Assembly (NCBI RefSeq): GCF_009905375.1
Contig: NC_133648.1
Span: 29,171,552 to 29,235,551, forward strand
Length of the DNA stretch: 64,000 nt
Origin: Apium graveolens
Taxonomy: Eukaryota; Streptophyta; Magnoliopsida; Apiales; Apiaceae
Reading direction: 5' to 3'
Shown here: one piece after another, positions 25,101 to 34,071 of the stretch
How the letters are laid out: each line of letters begins with the position of its first letter
Position numbering within the stretch: the stretch's first letter is position 1
Position numbers and translations under genes: made by a program
Notes under the pieces: model-generated
Seen by the model: only the letters and a program-made list of their open reading frames with translations
Database searches by the model: none
What the model was told of the DNA's origin: nothing

Positions 25101-26665
25101 ATTATATCTGAAAGAATTTGCGGGTGATCCAACAAATCATCCAAGAGATGATGATCACCTGTATTTGAGTGGGGCTTCTCCCTGAGTTGTAAAGAGGGAG
25201 AATCAGGAATTGATGGGAATAACATATCCACATCCAGAGATGGTGATGAAGTGTTTGGTGATTGATGTGTGATTATTGTGAGAGAATGGGGCTGTGACTC
25301 CACATTTATTGGAGTCACATCAAACTGAGTTTGAGAAGGCATAGATACAGATGGATGTATCTGTGCAGTGTGTGCACCCTGTGTAGAAGATTGGGTTCTA
25401 GCCTTCTTTCTTCTAATAAAGGCTTTTGTTGGTGAGTGTTTGGCTTTAGTGTCCCTCCCTCGTTTGTTCTGTGTTCCTGGTTTGGAACTATTTTCAATAG
25501 TAACATCCTTTTGGGAGGATGCTACTAGGGATGTGCTAGATACCTTTTCAACCACCACAGCTTTTTGAGAAACTGTGGCTTGGCTAGCTTGGGAAGCACT
25601 CAACTTTCCTTCCTTATCCTGGGGGTTTCTTTGATGTTCACCTCTCCCCTCACCACTCACACCCTGTTCACTCACCTCAGGGTTAATAGTTGGTGTTACA
25701 ACTGTTGTCTTTTGAGAAACAACAGAGGTGGATTTCTTTGTCTTTGATTTTGAAAGTTTAGTTTTGGTGACCTTGGTAGAAATCTGTTGGGGCATCACAG
25801 ATTTCATGGCCACACTAGAAGATAAAGAAATAGAGGGGTTGGAAGAAGTAGGAGTTGTAGAAGCAATTACCTCACCTACCTGAGGTGCATTCATGATTGG
25901 TAAATATACCAATGACACACTGCTGTTAAGATCCATTCTCATCAAGTCTGCAAGAACTCTTTTCTCTTGTGCCCAGCACTTGAGTTTATTATTCTCATTG
26001 ATTATGACTAAACCTTCAGCAACATGGTTAGCCAATAACATAAAGAATCTAGCATAATAGATGTTATTAGGTCTATTAGCTTTGTTACCTAATCTAGTAC
26101 CTAATTCTAGCATCACATAGTTGCTAAAGTTAAAATACCTATTAGAAACAAGCATATAGAACATATTAACCAGAGATGAAGTTATGGCATCAAAATTACT
26201 AATTTTCCCAGAGAAAACCTTTATAAAGGCATCCCCAAGGAAACTCCATTCTTTCCTAAGGCCTTTTCTTCTAATACTCCCTAAATTAGCAGAGTTAAGA
26301 GAATAACCTATGGAATCTAACATGCTGGATACATCACTATCAGTGTGTGGTGTCATGGCATTGTTCTCAGGCAATTTAAAACATGCTTGTAAATCATCAC
26401 AGTTAATACAGTGAGTTTTACCTTTGAGAGTGAAGGAGATAGTCATATCCATGGAGTTGAACTCAGCAGTTGTCCAAATCTCCTCAACTACTTCACAGAA
26501 AATTGTTGGGGCTTCCAGCATTGCATAGCTAAGTTTACAGTTTTTGATGAAGTCCATCATTTTGTGATAGTCTGAGTGGGCTTCATTCTTTTCTACCAAA
26601 GCTATGAAATTGTTCTTTTCATAGATGAACCCAGATTGAGACATAATCTTCACGACTGGTGCCAT
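22160..26665 (-). CDS. ORF3 of element B, ~1501-aa protein of unknown function
   Basis: Open from the ATG at 26665 to the stop at 22160. An upstream in-frame ATG exists at 26764, but A and G begin at the MAPVVKIMSQ-type start, and the AACAATGGC context favours 26665. Residues 1-260 form a globular region with RKEWSFLGDAFIKVF, SNFDAI and IYYARFFMLL, also found in D's ORF3. About 260-840 is Ser/Thr/Pro-rich and contains CAACGGAT words (24898-25020). About 855-955 is predicted coiled coil, followed by DDNKKGE over the internal polypurine tract. Lys-rich stretches follow. About 1310-1501 is a conserved C-terminal domain with LPERLVFRYKG and DDKGVRRFFRLEDQL. No signal peptide or membrane helix is apparent from the 26665 start. 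It takes the place of the env-like gene of some Sireviruses. A DNA-binding or regulatory role is inference. Confidence 0.8.
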   Translation of the reverse strand: MAPVVKIMSQSGFIYEKNNFIALVEKNEAHSDYHKMMDFIKNCKLSYAMLEAPTIFCEVVEEIWTTAEFNSMDMTISFTLKGKTHCINCDDLQACFKLPENNAMTPHTDSDVSSMLDSIGYSLNSANLGSIRRKGLRKEWSFLGDAFIKVFSGKISNFDAITSSLVNMFYMLVSNRYFNFSNYVMLELGTRLGNKANRPNNIYYARFFMLLANHVAEGLVIINENNKLKCWAQEKRVLADLMRMDLNSSVSLVYLPIMNAPQVGEVIASTTPTSSNPSISLSSSVAMKSVMPQQISTKVTKTKLSKSKTKKSTSVVSQKTTVVTPTINPEVSEQGVSGEGRGEHQRNPQDKEGKLSASQASQATVSQKAVVVEKVSSTSLVASSQKDVTIENSSKPGTQNKRGRDTKAKHSPTKAFIRRKKARTQSSTQGAHTAQIHPSVSMPSQTQFDVTPINVESQPHSLTIITHQSPNTSSPSLDVDMLFPSIPDSPSLQLREKPHSNTGDHHLLDDLLDHPQILSDIIEGSVSPHLKSIYTDSTVISLLISTSFPSSTDITHPLTSGCSSTDKLNSSYPLITSVSPSTDIPHPLTVSTQITELIPSVEDMNTVQSLLGLREGSDNLSERLGCSQAKGEIESSKMHAISSSMAKVSEWSTTLVGEGEGVSCVSQGEPLMQEHREKERKAGTVDTRVEPAIANESMIVDDAEKERQFQQHYKAVIDNISLDADTFTHPVTAYQLLAAQGNEKAERSLHLVHTTESLQRDKAAINKMPSTAGEPSEEFGANSDDDDSISFDGSMNLGGDEGPSSIPNLPEWALTKEYRSGEFNVSLVKQINIIQQAIQNTSHASIKAILQAHLDSLHLMKLQQVKQNLSMDDLRKDIADLKTYTSEKLDSVMPYGTLQDLVLRLKKESVTEKRLAKLEDRVQVIENSVATILHNQQSQTSLLMQLAKAQGLTPLLDDNKKGESKREGEGEPSTKVNISKVLVPAITTSPIIQIKGKPDGIDLIQLAAAEIQVKEQRRRIDERLQLLFGSTQDKSTSVKYSTKIEPINMELMPVGSHKDGEASSKELQAIILKPNERSNKDSTKNPLKEVDFPPPKADENKILGRSIAYLKKTMDEAVRRNRAIIIREGKSICVMQGHPKFSIAKKEEDKQLKADKRAQAKLEQQLKSSLVEKEKGIEVRGEDKTTNLDEVLGSIFGESMEEREEWQKGNRRKAKAHRRSGDNTEVTKSISKPLPSIPEPLVADPTINIHGEPIIPKEEPIDWDTIKLPTFLTTLPLPKKQKRKPKSTPPITSKKFTQKQKPKPKSPISKDDYVHICDIKEISDIELYLDELEDVRGIAAYRQLPERLVFRYKGAGERTWPLHRILDEGYSTLIRVYSAIQKDSGFTRTAKTEILNKIANIRKTWREPNALPRTLLIQEREMKILKSPHWLMEFRDDKGVRRFFRLEDQLKIASNETLKEMQSKLDVSVEDEAEFFRQLQLQIEENDKRLGKKTREQRRKR
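23777..23800 (-). other. Internal polypurine tract within ORF3 of B
   Basis: Minus strand GATGATAACAAAAAGGGGGAG, coding DDNKKGE. The identical tract is present in C (48729-48750) and a close one in D (44780-44800). Multiple polypurine tracts are a reported Sirevirus trait. Confidence 0.6.
24898..25020. repeat. CAACGGAT word cluster inside ORF3 of B
   Basis: Alternating copies such as TCAACGGATGTGG then AATATCCGTTGAA form short inverted pairs. Translated on the coding strand they give both STD and HPLT, so the same DNA word is read in different frames and orientations. Confidence 0.85.
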
Positions 26666-26770
26666 TGTTGTGAGTAGAAATTGCAGAGAATAACTTGAAG
26701 TTTTTGCAGAGAGAAAATGGTAAATGCTTGAAATTTTAAGAAAGCGTAAAGTAAAAATGAACAATCAGAA

Positions 26771-26790
26771 GGACTTATATGCTTTCTCAA
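26771..26790 (-). promoter_or_regulatory. Probable internal promoter TATA box for ORF3 (B)
   Basis: Minus strand TTGAGAAAGCATATAAGTCC, about 110 bases before the ORF3 start. It matches the boxes in A and G in sequence and position. Confidence 0.5.
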
Positions 26791-26924
26791 ATTAATAAAC
26801 AAAAATATAAAATAAAGATTTATCAATAAATATGCGTTAGTGATTTTCAGCCGTTTTAAGAATAAACTGTAAGTATTCTAAAAACTACCTTTAAAACCAA
26901 TACATACAGATGTATGTATGAGTA

Positions 26925-27140
26925 TCAACGGTTAAGAGAATAGAATCAACGGCTGTTAAACACCTGAATCGATTGATGTGACATTTTAACGGATAAGGCA
27001 AATTGTCATCCGTTGAAAGGTACTTCAGTTTTATCCGTTGACGGATAAGAATTCCAGAAATGTATTTGTCTTTCAACGGATAATGATTATCCGTTGATAG
27101 AGCAATTTTGACTTTCAACGGATAGGGAACATCCGTTGAT
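26925..27140. repeat. CAACGGAT word cluster in the pol-ORF3 spacer of B
   Basis: At least eight copies or near-copies of CAACGGAT and ATCCGTTG in both orientations, for example at 27007-27016, 27033-27046, 27075-27099 and 27115-27138. The region is non-coding and upstream of the ORF3 TATA box. Confidence 0.85.
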
Positions 27141-27226
27141 GGAATAAACTATGTTAAAAGTCAAATTTGTTCTTAGCAACTAATATATTTCAGGCTTCAA
27201 TTCAAATTGCAATAAAGACATGAATT

Positions 27227-30200
27227 TTAAGAGTAATTAAGCATACCTAGCTCACTTACCAATCTTGTGAATGTTGATTCATCAAGTGGCTTGGTAAATA
27301 TGTCAGCAATTTGTTGTTCACTTGGAACAAAATGTAGTTCCACTGTACCATTCATGACATGCTCCCTAATGAAGTGGTACTTGATATCAATGTGCTTGGT
27401 CCTTGAGTGCTGCACAGGATTCTCTGTTATGGCTATGACACTTGTGTTATCACAAAAGATAGGAATTCTATCAACATGAAGTCCATAGTCAAGGAGTTGG
27501 TTCCTCATCCATAAAACTTGAGAACAGCAACTTCCAGCAGCAATGTATTCAGCCTCAGCTGTAGAAGTAGAGACTGAATTTTGCTTTTTGCTAAACCATG
27601 ATACAAGCTTGTTTCCCAGGAATTGGCAGGAGCCTGTTGTACTTTTCCTATCTATTTTGCAACCTGCATAGTCTGCATCTGAATAACCAATTAGATCAAA
27701 GCCAGATTCTCTAGGATACCAAATACCTAAATTTGGTGTACCCTTGAGATATCTGAAAATCCTTTTGATAGCAATTAAGTGAGACTCCCTAGGATCAGCT
27801 TGGAATCTAGCACATAGACATGTAGCAAACATTATATCTGGTCTGCTAGCAGTTAAATATAAAAGTGAACCAACCATGCCTCTATAACTTGTAATATCCA
27901 CAGACCTTTCAGTCTTATTTAATTCAAGTTTGGTGGCAGTGGCCATGGGAGTTTTTGCAGATGAACATTCCATTAAGTCAAACTTCTTTAAAAGATCATA
28001 AATATATTTAGTTTGACTAATGAAAATTCCATCACTAACTTGTTTAACTTGTAAACCAAGAAAATAGGTTAGTTCTCCCATTAGGCTCATTTCATAATTA
28101 CTTTGCATTAGCTTAGCAAACTTTTTGCAAAGTTTATCATCTATAGAGCCAAATATTATGTCATCTACATAAATTTGAACAAGTATACTAGAGCCATTAA
28201 CATCCCTAAAGAAGAGAGTTTTATCAACAGTACCTCTAGTGAAGTGATTCTCCAAAAGAAATTTTGATAAGGTTTCATACCAGGCTCTAGGTGCTTGCTT
28301 CAGTCCATAGAGTGCTTTCAACAGATAATACACATAGTCTGGAAAATTTGGATCTTCAAATCCTGGAGGTTGACTTACATAGACTTCTTCCTCTAATTTC
28401 CCTTTTAGAAATGCACTCTTGACATCCATTTGATAGACTTTGAAATTGGCATGGGCTGCATGGGCTAGAAATATTCTGATGGCTTCAAGTCTTGCAACAG
28501 GAGCATATGTTTCATCAAAATCTATTCCCTCTTGCTGAGAATAGCCTTTAGCAACCAGTCTGGCTTTATTCCTTATGATAATGCCATTTTCATCCATCTT
28601 GTTTCTGAATACCCACTTTGTGTCAATAGGACTCTTGTTCTTTGGTTTGGGTACCAGCTTCCATACTTGGTTTCTCTCAAATTGGTTCAGCTCTTCCTGC
28701 ATAGCTAATATCCAATCTGGATCCAATAGAGCTTCTTCCACTTTCTTAGGTTCCTCCTGAGACAGAAAACTACTATACAGACATTCATCTTGAGTGGCTT
28801 TTCTTGTTTGCACTTTAGATGATGCATCACCAATGATCAGTTCAAAGGGATGATTCTTGGTCCATTTCCTTTGTGGTGGAAGATGTGCTCTAGATGAGGT
28901 GGCCTCAGTATTGTCATGATGTGAGACAGAGTGTTGACTAGTTGAAACTCCCCCTGAGTTGTTGGTCCTTTGCAGGGAACTTGGAGTTCTATCAACTGAT
29001 GATGTAAATCGATTATCCGTTGATGAACTATGATCAACGGATGCTTCATTTTGTACTTCAACGGATGATGCACTATGTCTTTCAACGGATACTGCATTGC
29101 CTCTATCAACGGATGCAGTATTTTGTGCATTATCCAAGGGCATGTTTTGAATCCCTTTTGAAGTGTCATCTCCATCAGTCTCCTCTTCACTATCATCACA
29201 ATATATCTCAATGTTGTCAAATTTGAGTCTCTCATTATGTCCCTCATCTGTTAGTCCATCAATCTTTTTATCATCAAACACAACATGCACAGATTCCATA
29301 ACAATGTTGGTTCTTAGATTGTAGACCCTATAAGATTTTCCAGTTGAGTAACCAACAAATATCCCTTCATCAGCCTTTGCATCAAACTTCCCTTTATGGT
29401 CAGATTGATTCCTCAGTATAAAGCATTTACATCCAAAGACATGAAGAAAGTTTAGAGTTGGTTTTCTTCTCTTGAACAACTGATAAGGAGTCATGCCTTT
29501 AGCTTGATTGATCAAAGAAATATTCTGAGTGAAGCAGGCACAATTAACAGCTTCAGCCCAGAAATATGTTGGTAACTTTGATTCTTCAAGCATTGTTCTG
29601 GCAGCTTCAATTAAAGATCTGTTCTTTCTTTCAACAACCCCATTTTGCTGAGGTGTTCTTGGAGCTGAGAACTCATGCATGATTCCATTTTCTTCACAGA
29701 ACAGCCTTAATGTCAAATTCTTGAATTCAGTTCCATTGTCACTCCTGATATTTCTAACCTTCAAGTCAGGATGATTGTTGACTTGCCTGATGTGATTGAT
29801 AATGATTTCACTTGCTTCATCCTTTGATCCAAGAAAATAGACCCATGAGAACTTTGAGAAATCATCTACAATAACTAAGCAATATCTTTTTCTTGCAATA
29901 GACAATACATTGACTGGTCCAAACAAATCCATATGTAGCAGCTGTAATGGTTCATCAATTGTTGTTTCAAGCTTCTTTTTGAATGATGCTTTCCTTCGTT
30001 TGCCTTTCTGACAAGCATCACACAAACCATCCCTTGAGAATTCAACTAGAGGGATTCCTCTAACTAAGTCCTTTTTGACTAGATCATTCATTGTCTTGAA
30101 ATTCAAGTGAGATAGCTTCTTGTGCCATAGCCAACTTTCAACTGTGCTTGCTTTGCTGAAGAGACAAGTAATGGATTCTGCATCTGTAGAGTTGAAGTCA

Positions 30201-30547
30201 GCTATGTACACATTTCCTTTTCTAACTCCAGTTAGAACCACTTTGTTGTCTTTCTTACTAGTGACAACACAGGCTTCAGAATTGAAGGAAACTGTATTCC
30301 CTCTATCACATAGTTGACTGATGCTCAGTAAATTGTGCTTGAGACCATCAACTAATGCAACTTCATTAATGATGACATTCCTTGTTGAAATCAAGCCATA
30401 TCCCATAGTAAACCCTTTGCTGTCATCTCCAAAGGTTATGCTAGGGCCAGCTCTCTCCTTGAACTCTGTGAGCAGGGAGAAATCTCCTGTCATGTGTCTT
30501 GAACAACCACTGTCCAAGTACCATAGATTTCTTCCATTTCCCTGCAC
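27227..30547 (-). CDS. pol: Copia pol polyprotein of B, intact
   Basis: About 1106 residues from the GTG at 30547; the true N-terminus is uncertain. Protease: [15 protein letters not shown] at residues 8-22. Integrase: zinc region with HKKLSHLN and CDACQKGK (about 140-180), then catalytic MDLFGP (about 208), SDNGTEF (about 270) and NGVVERKN (about 306). Reverse transcriptase: [12 protein letters not shown] and YVDDIIFG near residue 794. RNase [19 protein letters not shown], and ADIFTKPL near the end. The IN-RT linker (29000-29115) carries ATCCGTTGA words read as SVD or SVE. The frame is +1 relative to gag, with 13 bases between the gag stop and the GTG. Confidence 0.95.
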   Translation of the reverse strand: MQGNGRNLWYLDSGCSRHMTGDFSLLTEFKERAGPSITFGDDSKGFTMGYGLISTRNVIINEVALVDGLKHNLLSISQLCDRGNTVSFNSEACVVTSKKDNKVVLTGVRKGNVYIADFNSTDAESITCLFSKASTVESWLWHKKLSHLNFKTMNDLVKKDLVRGIPLVEFSRDGLCDACQKGKRRKASFKKKLETTIDEPLQLLHMDLFGPVNVLSIARKRYCLVIVDDFSKFSWVYFLGSKDEASEIIINHIRQVNNHPDLKVRNIRSDNGTEFKNLTLRLFCEENGIMHEFSAPRTPQQNGVVERKNRSLIEAARTMLEESKLPTYFWAEAVNCACFTQNISLINQAKGMTPYQLFKRRKPTLNFLHVFGCKCFILRNQSDHKGKFDAKADEGIFVGYSTGKSYRVYNLRTNIVMESVHVVFDDKKIDGLTDEGHNERLKFDNIEIYCDDSEEETDGDDTSKGIQNMPLDNAQNTASVDRGNAVSVERHSASSVEVQNEASVDHSSSTDNRFTSSVDRTPSSLQRTNNSGGVSTSQHSVSHHDNTEATSSRAHLPPQRKWTKNHPFELIIGDASSKVQTRKATQDECLYSSFLSQEEPKKVEEALLDPDWILAMQEELNQFERNQVWKLVPKPKNKSPIDTKWVFRNKMDENGIIIRNKARLVAKGYSQQEGIDFDETYAPVARLEAIRIFLAHAAHANFKVYQMDVKSAFLKGKLEEEVYVSQPPGFEDPNFPDYVYYLLKALYGLKQAPRAWYETLSKFLLENHFTRGTVDKTLFFRDVNGSSILVQIYVDDIIFGSIDDKLCKKFAKLMQSNYEMSLMGELTYFLGLQVKQVSDGIFISQTKYIYDLLKKFDLMECSSAKTPMATATKLELNKTERSVDITSYRGMVGSLLYLTASRPDIMFATCLCARFQADPRESHLIAIKRIFRYLKGTPNLGIWYPRESGFDLIGYSDADYAGCKIDRKSTTGSCQFLGNKLVSWFSKKQNSVSTSTAEAEYIAAGSCCSQVLWMRNQLLDYGLHVDRIPIFCDNTSVIAITENPVQHSRTKHIDIKYHFIREHVMNGTVELHFVPSEQQIADIFTKPLDESTFTRLVSELGMLNYS

Positions 30548-30560
30548 ACCATAAAATCAA

Positions 30561-32975
30561 TCAATTTGATTTTGGTACCCAAGTTTCCTTGGGTCCATTC
30601 TTGTTAGCCTTTCTCCTAGACTTCATTCCTCCTGCATCTTTAGACTTAGGTAAGTTTGAGTCAACCTTGGTCTTAGATGTAGTTGGTTGAGGTGTAGGGT
30701 TAGTCACAGAATCATTTAGCACATTTGTAAAATTATTAGGCATTGATTGTGCAAACATGTTATTCCATATGGGCATATTGTATGGCATTTGAGGCATACT
30801 AAATGCAGCAAGATAAGGATTGTTAAAATATGGCATGTTTACAAAATGTGCATAAGGATTTTGTTGAGACATAACAGGCACAGCATGCAGAGGTGATGCA
30901 GACATATTAGGCATAGAAGAGGGTACATTTATGGGAGTCTTCTTAAAGGATTTACAACTAGCAGATAGATGATTAACACTACTACAATGCACACAGCTTT
31001 TTCTAGGAGCATACCTATCAGGTGTGTAATTGTTGTGTTTATTAACTCCTACCTTCCCATTTCTGTTGGATTTTCTTTTAGATTCCTTTTTATCCTCAAC
31101 CATCTTGAGCCTATTATTTAACTGTTCTAAGGTCATGTGCCCTACATTCACCTTACTGACATCTTTGGATGTGCTTGCTTCTTCTTTGACAAAGTTCTTT
31201 GAAGTTGAACCAAACTTTTTGTTGAGTTTCTTTAGATTCTCTCTTTTAGAAACATCTGCCTGTTTTGATTGAGGAACCTTCAACGGATGCTCCTTTTCTT
31301 CCTTCAACGGATAACTTTCATCATCCGTTGATTCCACATCCGTTGACAGCCCATCAATTAATTCCAGTTTCTTTTTATTTTTATCCCAGGCAGTTTCACA
31401 GAATGATTCAATTCCTTGGACCTTAGCAATTTGAGAACTTACATCCCTAGATGTCTTCCAGGCTTTAATCACCTCTTGCTCTTTCTCTAATTGATTGGAA
31501 AGTATTTCTACTTTCTTAACAGATTCAGCTAGTTCATTTTCAACAGATATACAATGCAACTTTGTTTTCTCTAGGTCAATCATCTTATCTTCTAACAAAG
31601 CATTTCTATTACTTAAAAACAGATTGTTCTCTCTAATCCTACTATTTTCTTTAGCAAGAGATTTAAGAGACACACGCAAATGATACAATTCGGTAGACAT
31701 GTCATTAAAAGCATCATTGCACTCTTCTTTAGTAAGCTGTGTTAAGTCAGTAGTGATTACCTGATTGCTTGATGAACTAACTTCATTTTCTTCAGAATCA
31801 GCCATGAGAGCAAGGTTGACATACTCCACATCTTCATCCTCTTCATCTCCATTAGCTGCCCAGTCCCTTTCTTGAGTAATGAAAGCCCTCTCCTTTTGCT
31901 TGAGTAGATCAAAATATTTCTTTTTGTAATCTACTTGTTCAAATTTCTTCTTTTCAGAAGTTGGCTTTCTGCACTCACCTGCAAAGTGTCCACTTATACC
32001 ACAATTGAAACACTTGAACTTGGATTTGTCCACAGTGTTTTTGTGAGGTTTAGTGGCTCTAGTGTTTTTCTTGAATTTCATCTTTGCAAATCTTCTGGAC
32101 AGAAATGCAAGATGCTCATCAATACCATCTGAGTCATCTTGGCTGGAGTTGTCTTCATTTTCAGCAACTTGCTCTTTCCCCTTGCTTGATTCCTGATTTC
32201 TTATACCATCTTTGGAGTTTGATGTAGATCTCGCAGTTTCTTGTCTGCATTTCCTCTCATCTTCAGCTACCAATGCAACTGAACTTCCTTTCTTTCTCCC
32301 CTTCTCCAATACCTCATCCTGTTCCAGCTCTAGTTCATAAGTCTTCAAGATTCCATACAATCTTTCAAGAGTGAAGTCCTTATAATCTTGAGAGTTTCTT
32401 AAGGAGACAGTCATGGGTTTCCATTCCTTTGGCAAGGATCTTAAAAATTTAAGATTTGAATCCTTCACCTGGTACATTCTTCCATACAGCTTCAGTCCAT
32501 TCAACAGCTTTTGGAACCTATTGAATGTTTCATTTAAAGATTCATTTTCTTCAAAATGAAAGTATTCATACTGTTGAATGAGAAGCTGCATTTTGTTTTC
32601 TTTCACTTGTTCTGTACCTTCACACAGTAGTTGAACTGTGTCCCAAACCTCTTTGGCAGTTGTGCAATTTATCACATTATCAAACATATCCATGTTAAGA
32701 CCATTAAACAAAATGTTCATAGCCTTCTTATCCTTGTGGACTTCTTCTGTGTCTTCCATTGTCCATTCTGCTCTAGGTTTTGGAATGGATTGACCAACAG
32801 CAACTGTGGCTGTAGCAACTGTTGCTACTTTGTGGGGAATGTGAGGACCATTCTCAATGCAGTTTACATAACCTTCATCTTGGGAGAGTAGATGAAGGTG
32901 CATTTTCACCTTCCAATGGTGATAACTGTCTTTGTCAAGAACTGGGATCTTTACTCCAATATCCTTCTTACTCAT
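30561..32975 (-). CDS. gag: Copia gag of B, intact, two CCHC knuckles
   Basis: 804 residues, starting MSKKDIGVKIPVLDKDSYHH at the ATG at 32975. Residues 1-215 resemble the Copia gag (UBN2-like) region. The first CX2CX4HX4C knuckle is at 322-335 (CFNCGISGHFAGEC). A long coiled-coil stretch lies at about 430-530 (SLAKENSRIRENNLFLSNRN). A second knuckle is at 661-674 (CVHCSSVNHLSASC). The protein ends ETWVPKSN. It should form the cytoplasmic virus-like particle and bind element RNA. CAACGGAT words at 31275-31345 are read here as YPLK, HPLK and STD, a different frame from that used in pol. Confidence 0.95.
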   Translation of the reverse strand: MSKKDIGVKIPVLDKDSYHHWKVKMHLHLLSQDEGYVNCIENGPHIPHKVATVATATVAVGQSIPKPRAEWTMEDTEEVHKDKKAMNILFNGLNMDMFDNVINCTTAKEVWDTVQLLCEGTEQVKENKMQLLIQQYEYFHFEENESLNETFNRFQKLLNGLKLYGRMYQVKDSNLKFLRSLPKEWKPMTVSLRNSQDYKDFTLERLYGILKTYELELEQDEVLEKGRKKGSSVALVAEDERKCRQETARSTSNSKDGIRNQESSKGKEQVAENEDNSSQDDSDGIDEHLAFLSRRFAKMKFKKNTRATKPHKNTVDKSKFKCFNCGISGHFAGECRKPTSEKKKFEQVDYKKKYFDLLKQKERAFITQERDWAANGDEEDEDVEYVNLALMADSEENEVSSSSNQVITTDLTQLTKEECNDAFNDMSTELYHLRVSLKSLAKENSRIRENNLFLSNRNALLEDKMIDLEKTKLHCISVENELAESVKKVEILSNQLEKEQEVIKAWKTSRDVSSQIAKVQGIESFCETAWDKNKKKLELIDGLSTDVESTDDESYPLKEEKEHPLKVPQSKQADVSKRENLKKLNKKFGSTSKNFVKEEASTSKDVSKVNVGHMTLEQLNNRLKMVEDKKESKRKSNRNGKVGVNKHNNYTPDRYAPRKSCVHCSSVNHLSASCKSFKKTPINVPSSMPNMSASPLHAVPVMSQQNPYAHFVNMPYFNNPYLAAFSMPQMPYNMPIWNNMFAQSMPNNFTNVLNDSVTNPTPQPTTSKTKVDSNLPKSKDAGGMKSRRKANKNGPKETWVPKSN

Positions 32976-33022
32976 CTTTGTTAGATTCCAAGATCTTTAA
33001 ACTCTTTGTATGTCAAGAGCCT

Positions 33023-33034
33023 GCTCTGATACCA
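33023..33034 (-). other. Primer-binding site of B (initiator Met-tRNA)
   Basis: TGGTATCAGAGC on the minus strand, two bases inside the 5' LTR. Confidence 0.95.
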
Positions 33035-33036
33035 AT

Positions 33037-34066
33037 TGTTATTCCTAGTGGACTAACAATGAGATTTACAGAAGGGGGGTTGAATGTAAATCTCAAAACT
33101 TTTTCAAGTTTTGAGCAGTTTATGAAAGTTGTGTGTTCAAGAAGAACAAGTGTGTGAATTGCTTTAAGCTAATACAGACAGATATATATTCAAGCACAAA
33201 TGTAAAGAACACAACAGACCTTAAAAACTTTTCTGGTGGATTTGTTGTTCCACCAGAGATGGTATTTTAGAAAATCTGTGATTAAACAATGTTTATCACA
33301 GCTGCATCCTAGTACAAACTAGATGAATTTTCTCTCAATATTTTTCTAAACAGCTCTGGAAAATCTCTCATCTAATTACTAGCTTCTACTTGGTTTATAT
33401 ATTACCAAGTGTACAAGTGAAGAACAATATAAAATACAGTAATAAAATAAGATCTTCACTTGCTTCTTTTCCTGTTCACTCCAGTACTTTGTTGACTATT
33501 GCATCTTTGTACTAGAGAAGAACGGCTGCTTTTTCTGTTGTTCCTGAAATTCGGCTACCACATCTCAGTTGTCTCTATCAACCCATGTGCCTCTGTTTGT
33601 AGGTACAACTACCCCTTATCAACGGCTAATCATCAGAACATCCATTGAAGCTTTCATCCGTTGATGCACTCATCCGTTGAAGGATGTTATCCGTTGATGA
33701 CTTTATCCGTTGAAGCTTTAGAGACATCCGTTGAAGCTTAGCTTCTCATCTGTTGAAGGTCTTTAAGTCATCCGTTGATACCACTTCACTTATACAAAAT
33801 TACAAGGCATGAAGTATTTACAATTGGCCTTCCTATCTGCATATCATCTAGTAGTCAACATGACTCATAGTTTCTCTCAACTTCCAAGAATTACATTTTA
33901 AATACAGAGACTGAAATATGCTACAACACTAGACTTATTTCTAAGTAAAGCTACACCATCAACGGATAGCCAAAGTGGTCTTATCCGTTGAGGCTACAGA
34001 CACTAAATTTCTACTTAAGTATTTTGTTAAACATATCATCAAACTAATGCACATACATTCCTAACA
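33037..34066 (-). repeat. 5' LTR of element B
   Basis: 1030 bp and near-identical to 20966-21971. The word array spans 33615-33780 with eight ATCCGTTGA-type units, one of them changed to ATCCATTGA and one to ATCTGTTGA. An inverted pair lies at 33958-33990. Confidence 0.95.
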
Positions 34067-34071
34067 GGGAG

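Larger units (their letters stand above)
20966..34066 (-). mobile_element. Copia element B, intact and young (CAACGGAT family)
   Basis: A complete 13.1 kb element: 5' LTR 33037-34066, primer site, gag 30561-32975, pol 27227-30547, ORF3 22160-26665, polypurine tract and 3' LTR 20966-21971. The 5-bp target duplication GGGAG is perfect at 20961-20965 and 34067-34071. All three ORFs are open. The LTRs differ by one substitution that I noticed, two single-base indels and one 22-bp repeat-unit indel. It is therefore a recent insertion and potentially autonomous. Confidence 0.95.

Noticed and set aside
26665..26764. Hydrophobic N-terminal extension of B's ORF3 as a signal peptide
   Set aside because: The extension upstream of the MAPVV start covers the predicted 5' untranslated region. 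A and G start at the MAPVV-type ATG, and the better ATG context is at 26665.
33023..33034. tRNA gene suggested by TGGTATCAGAGC
   Set aside because: Only the 12-base primer complement is present, with no cloverleaf. The same word marks primer sites in six elements.
33615..33780. Regularly spaced ATCCGTTGA words resembling a CRISPR-like array
   Set aside because: The words are only 9 bases with short irregular spacing, lie inside an LTR of a plant retrotransposon and recur in coding DNA.
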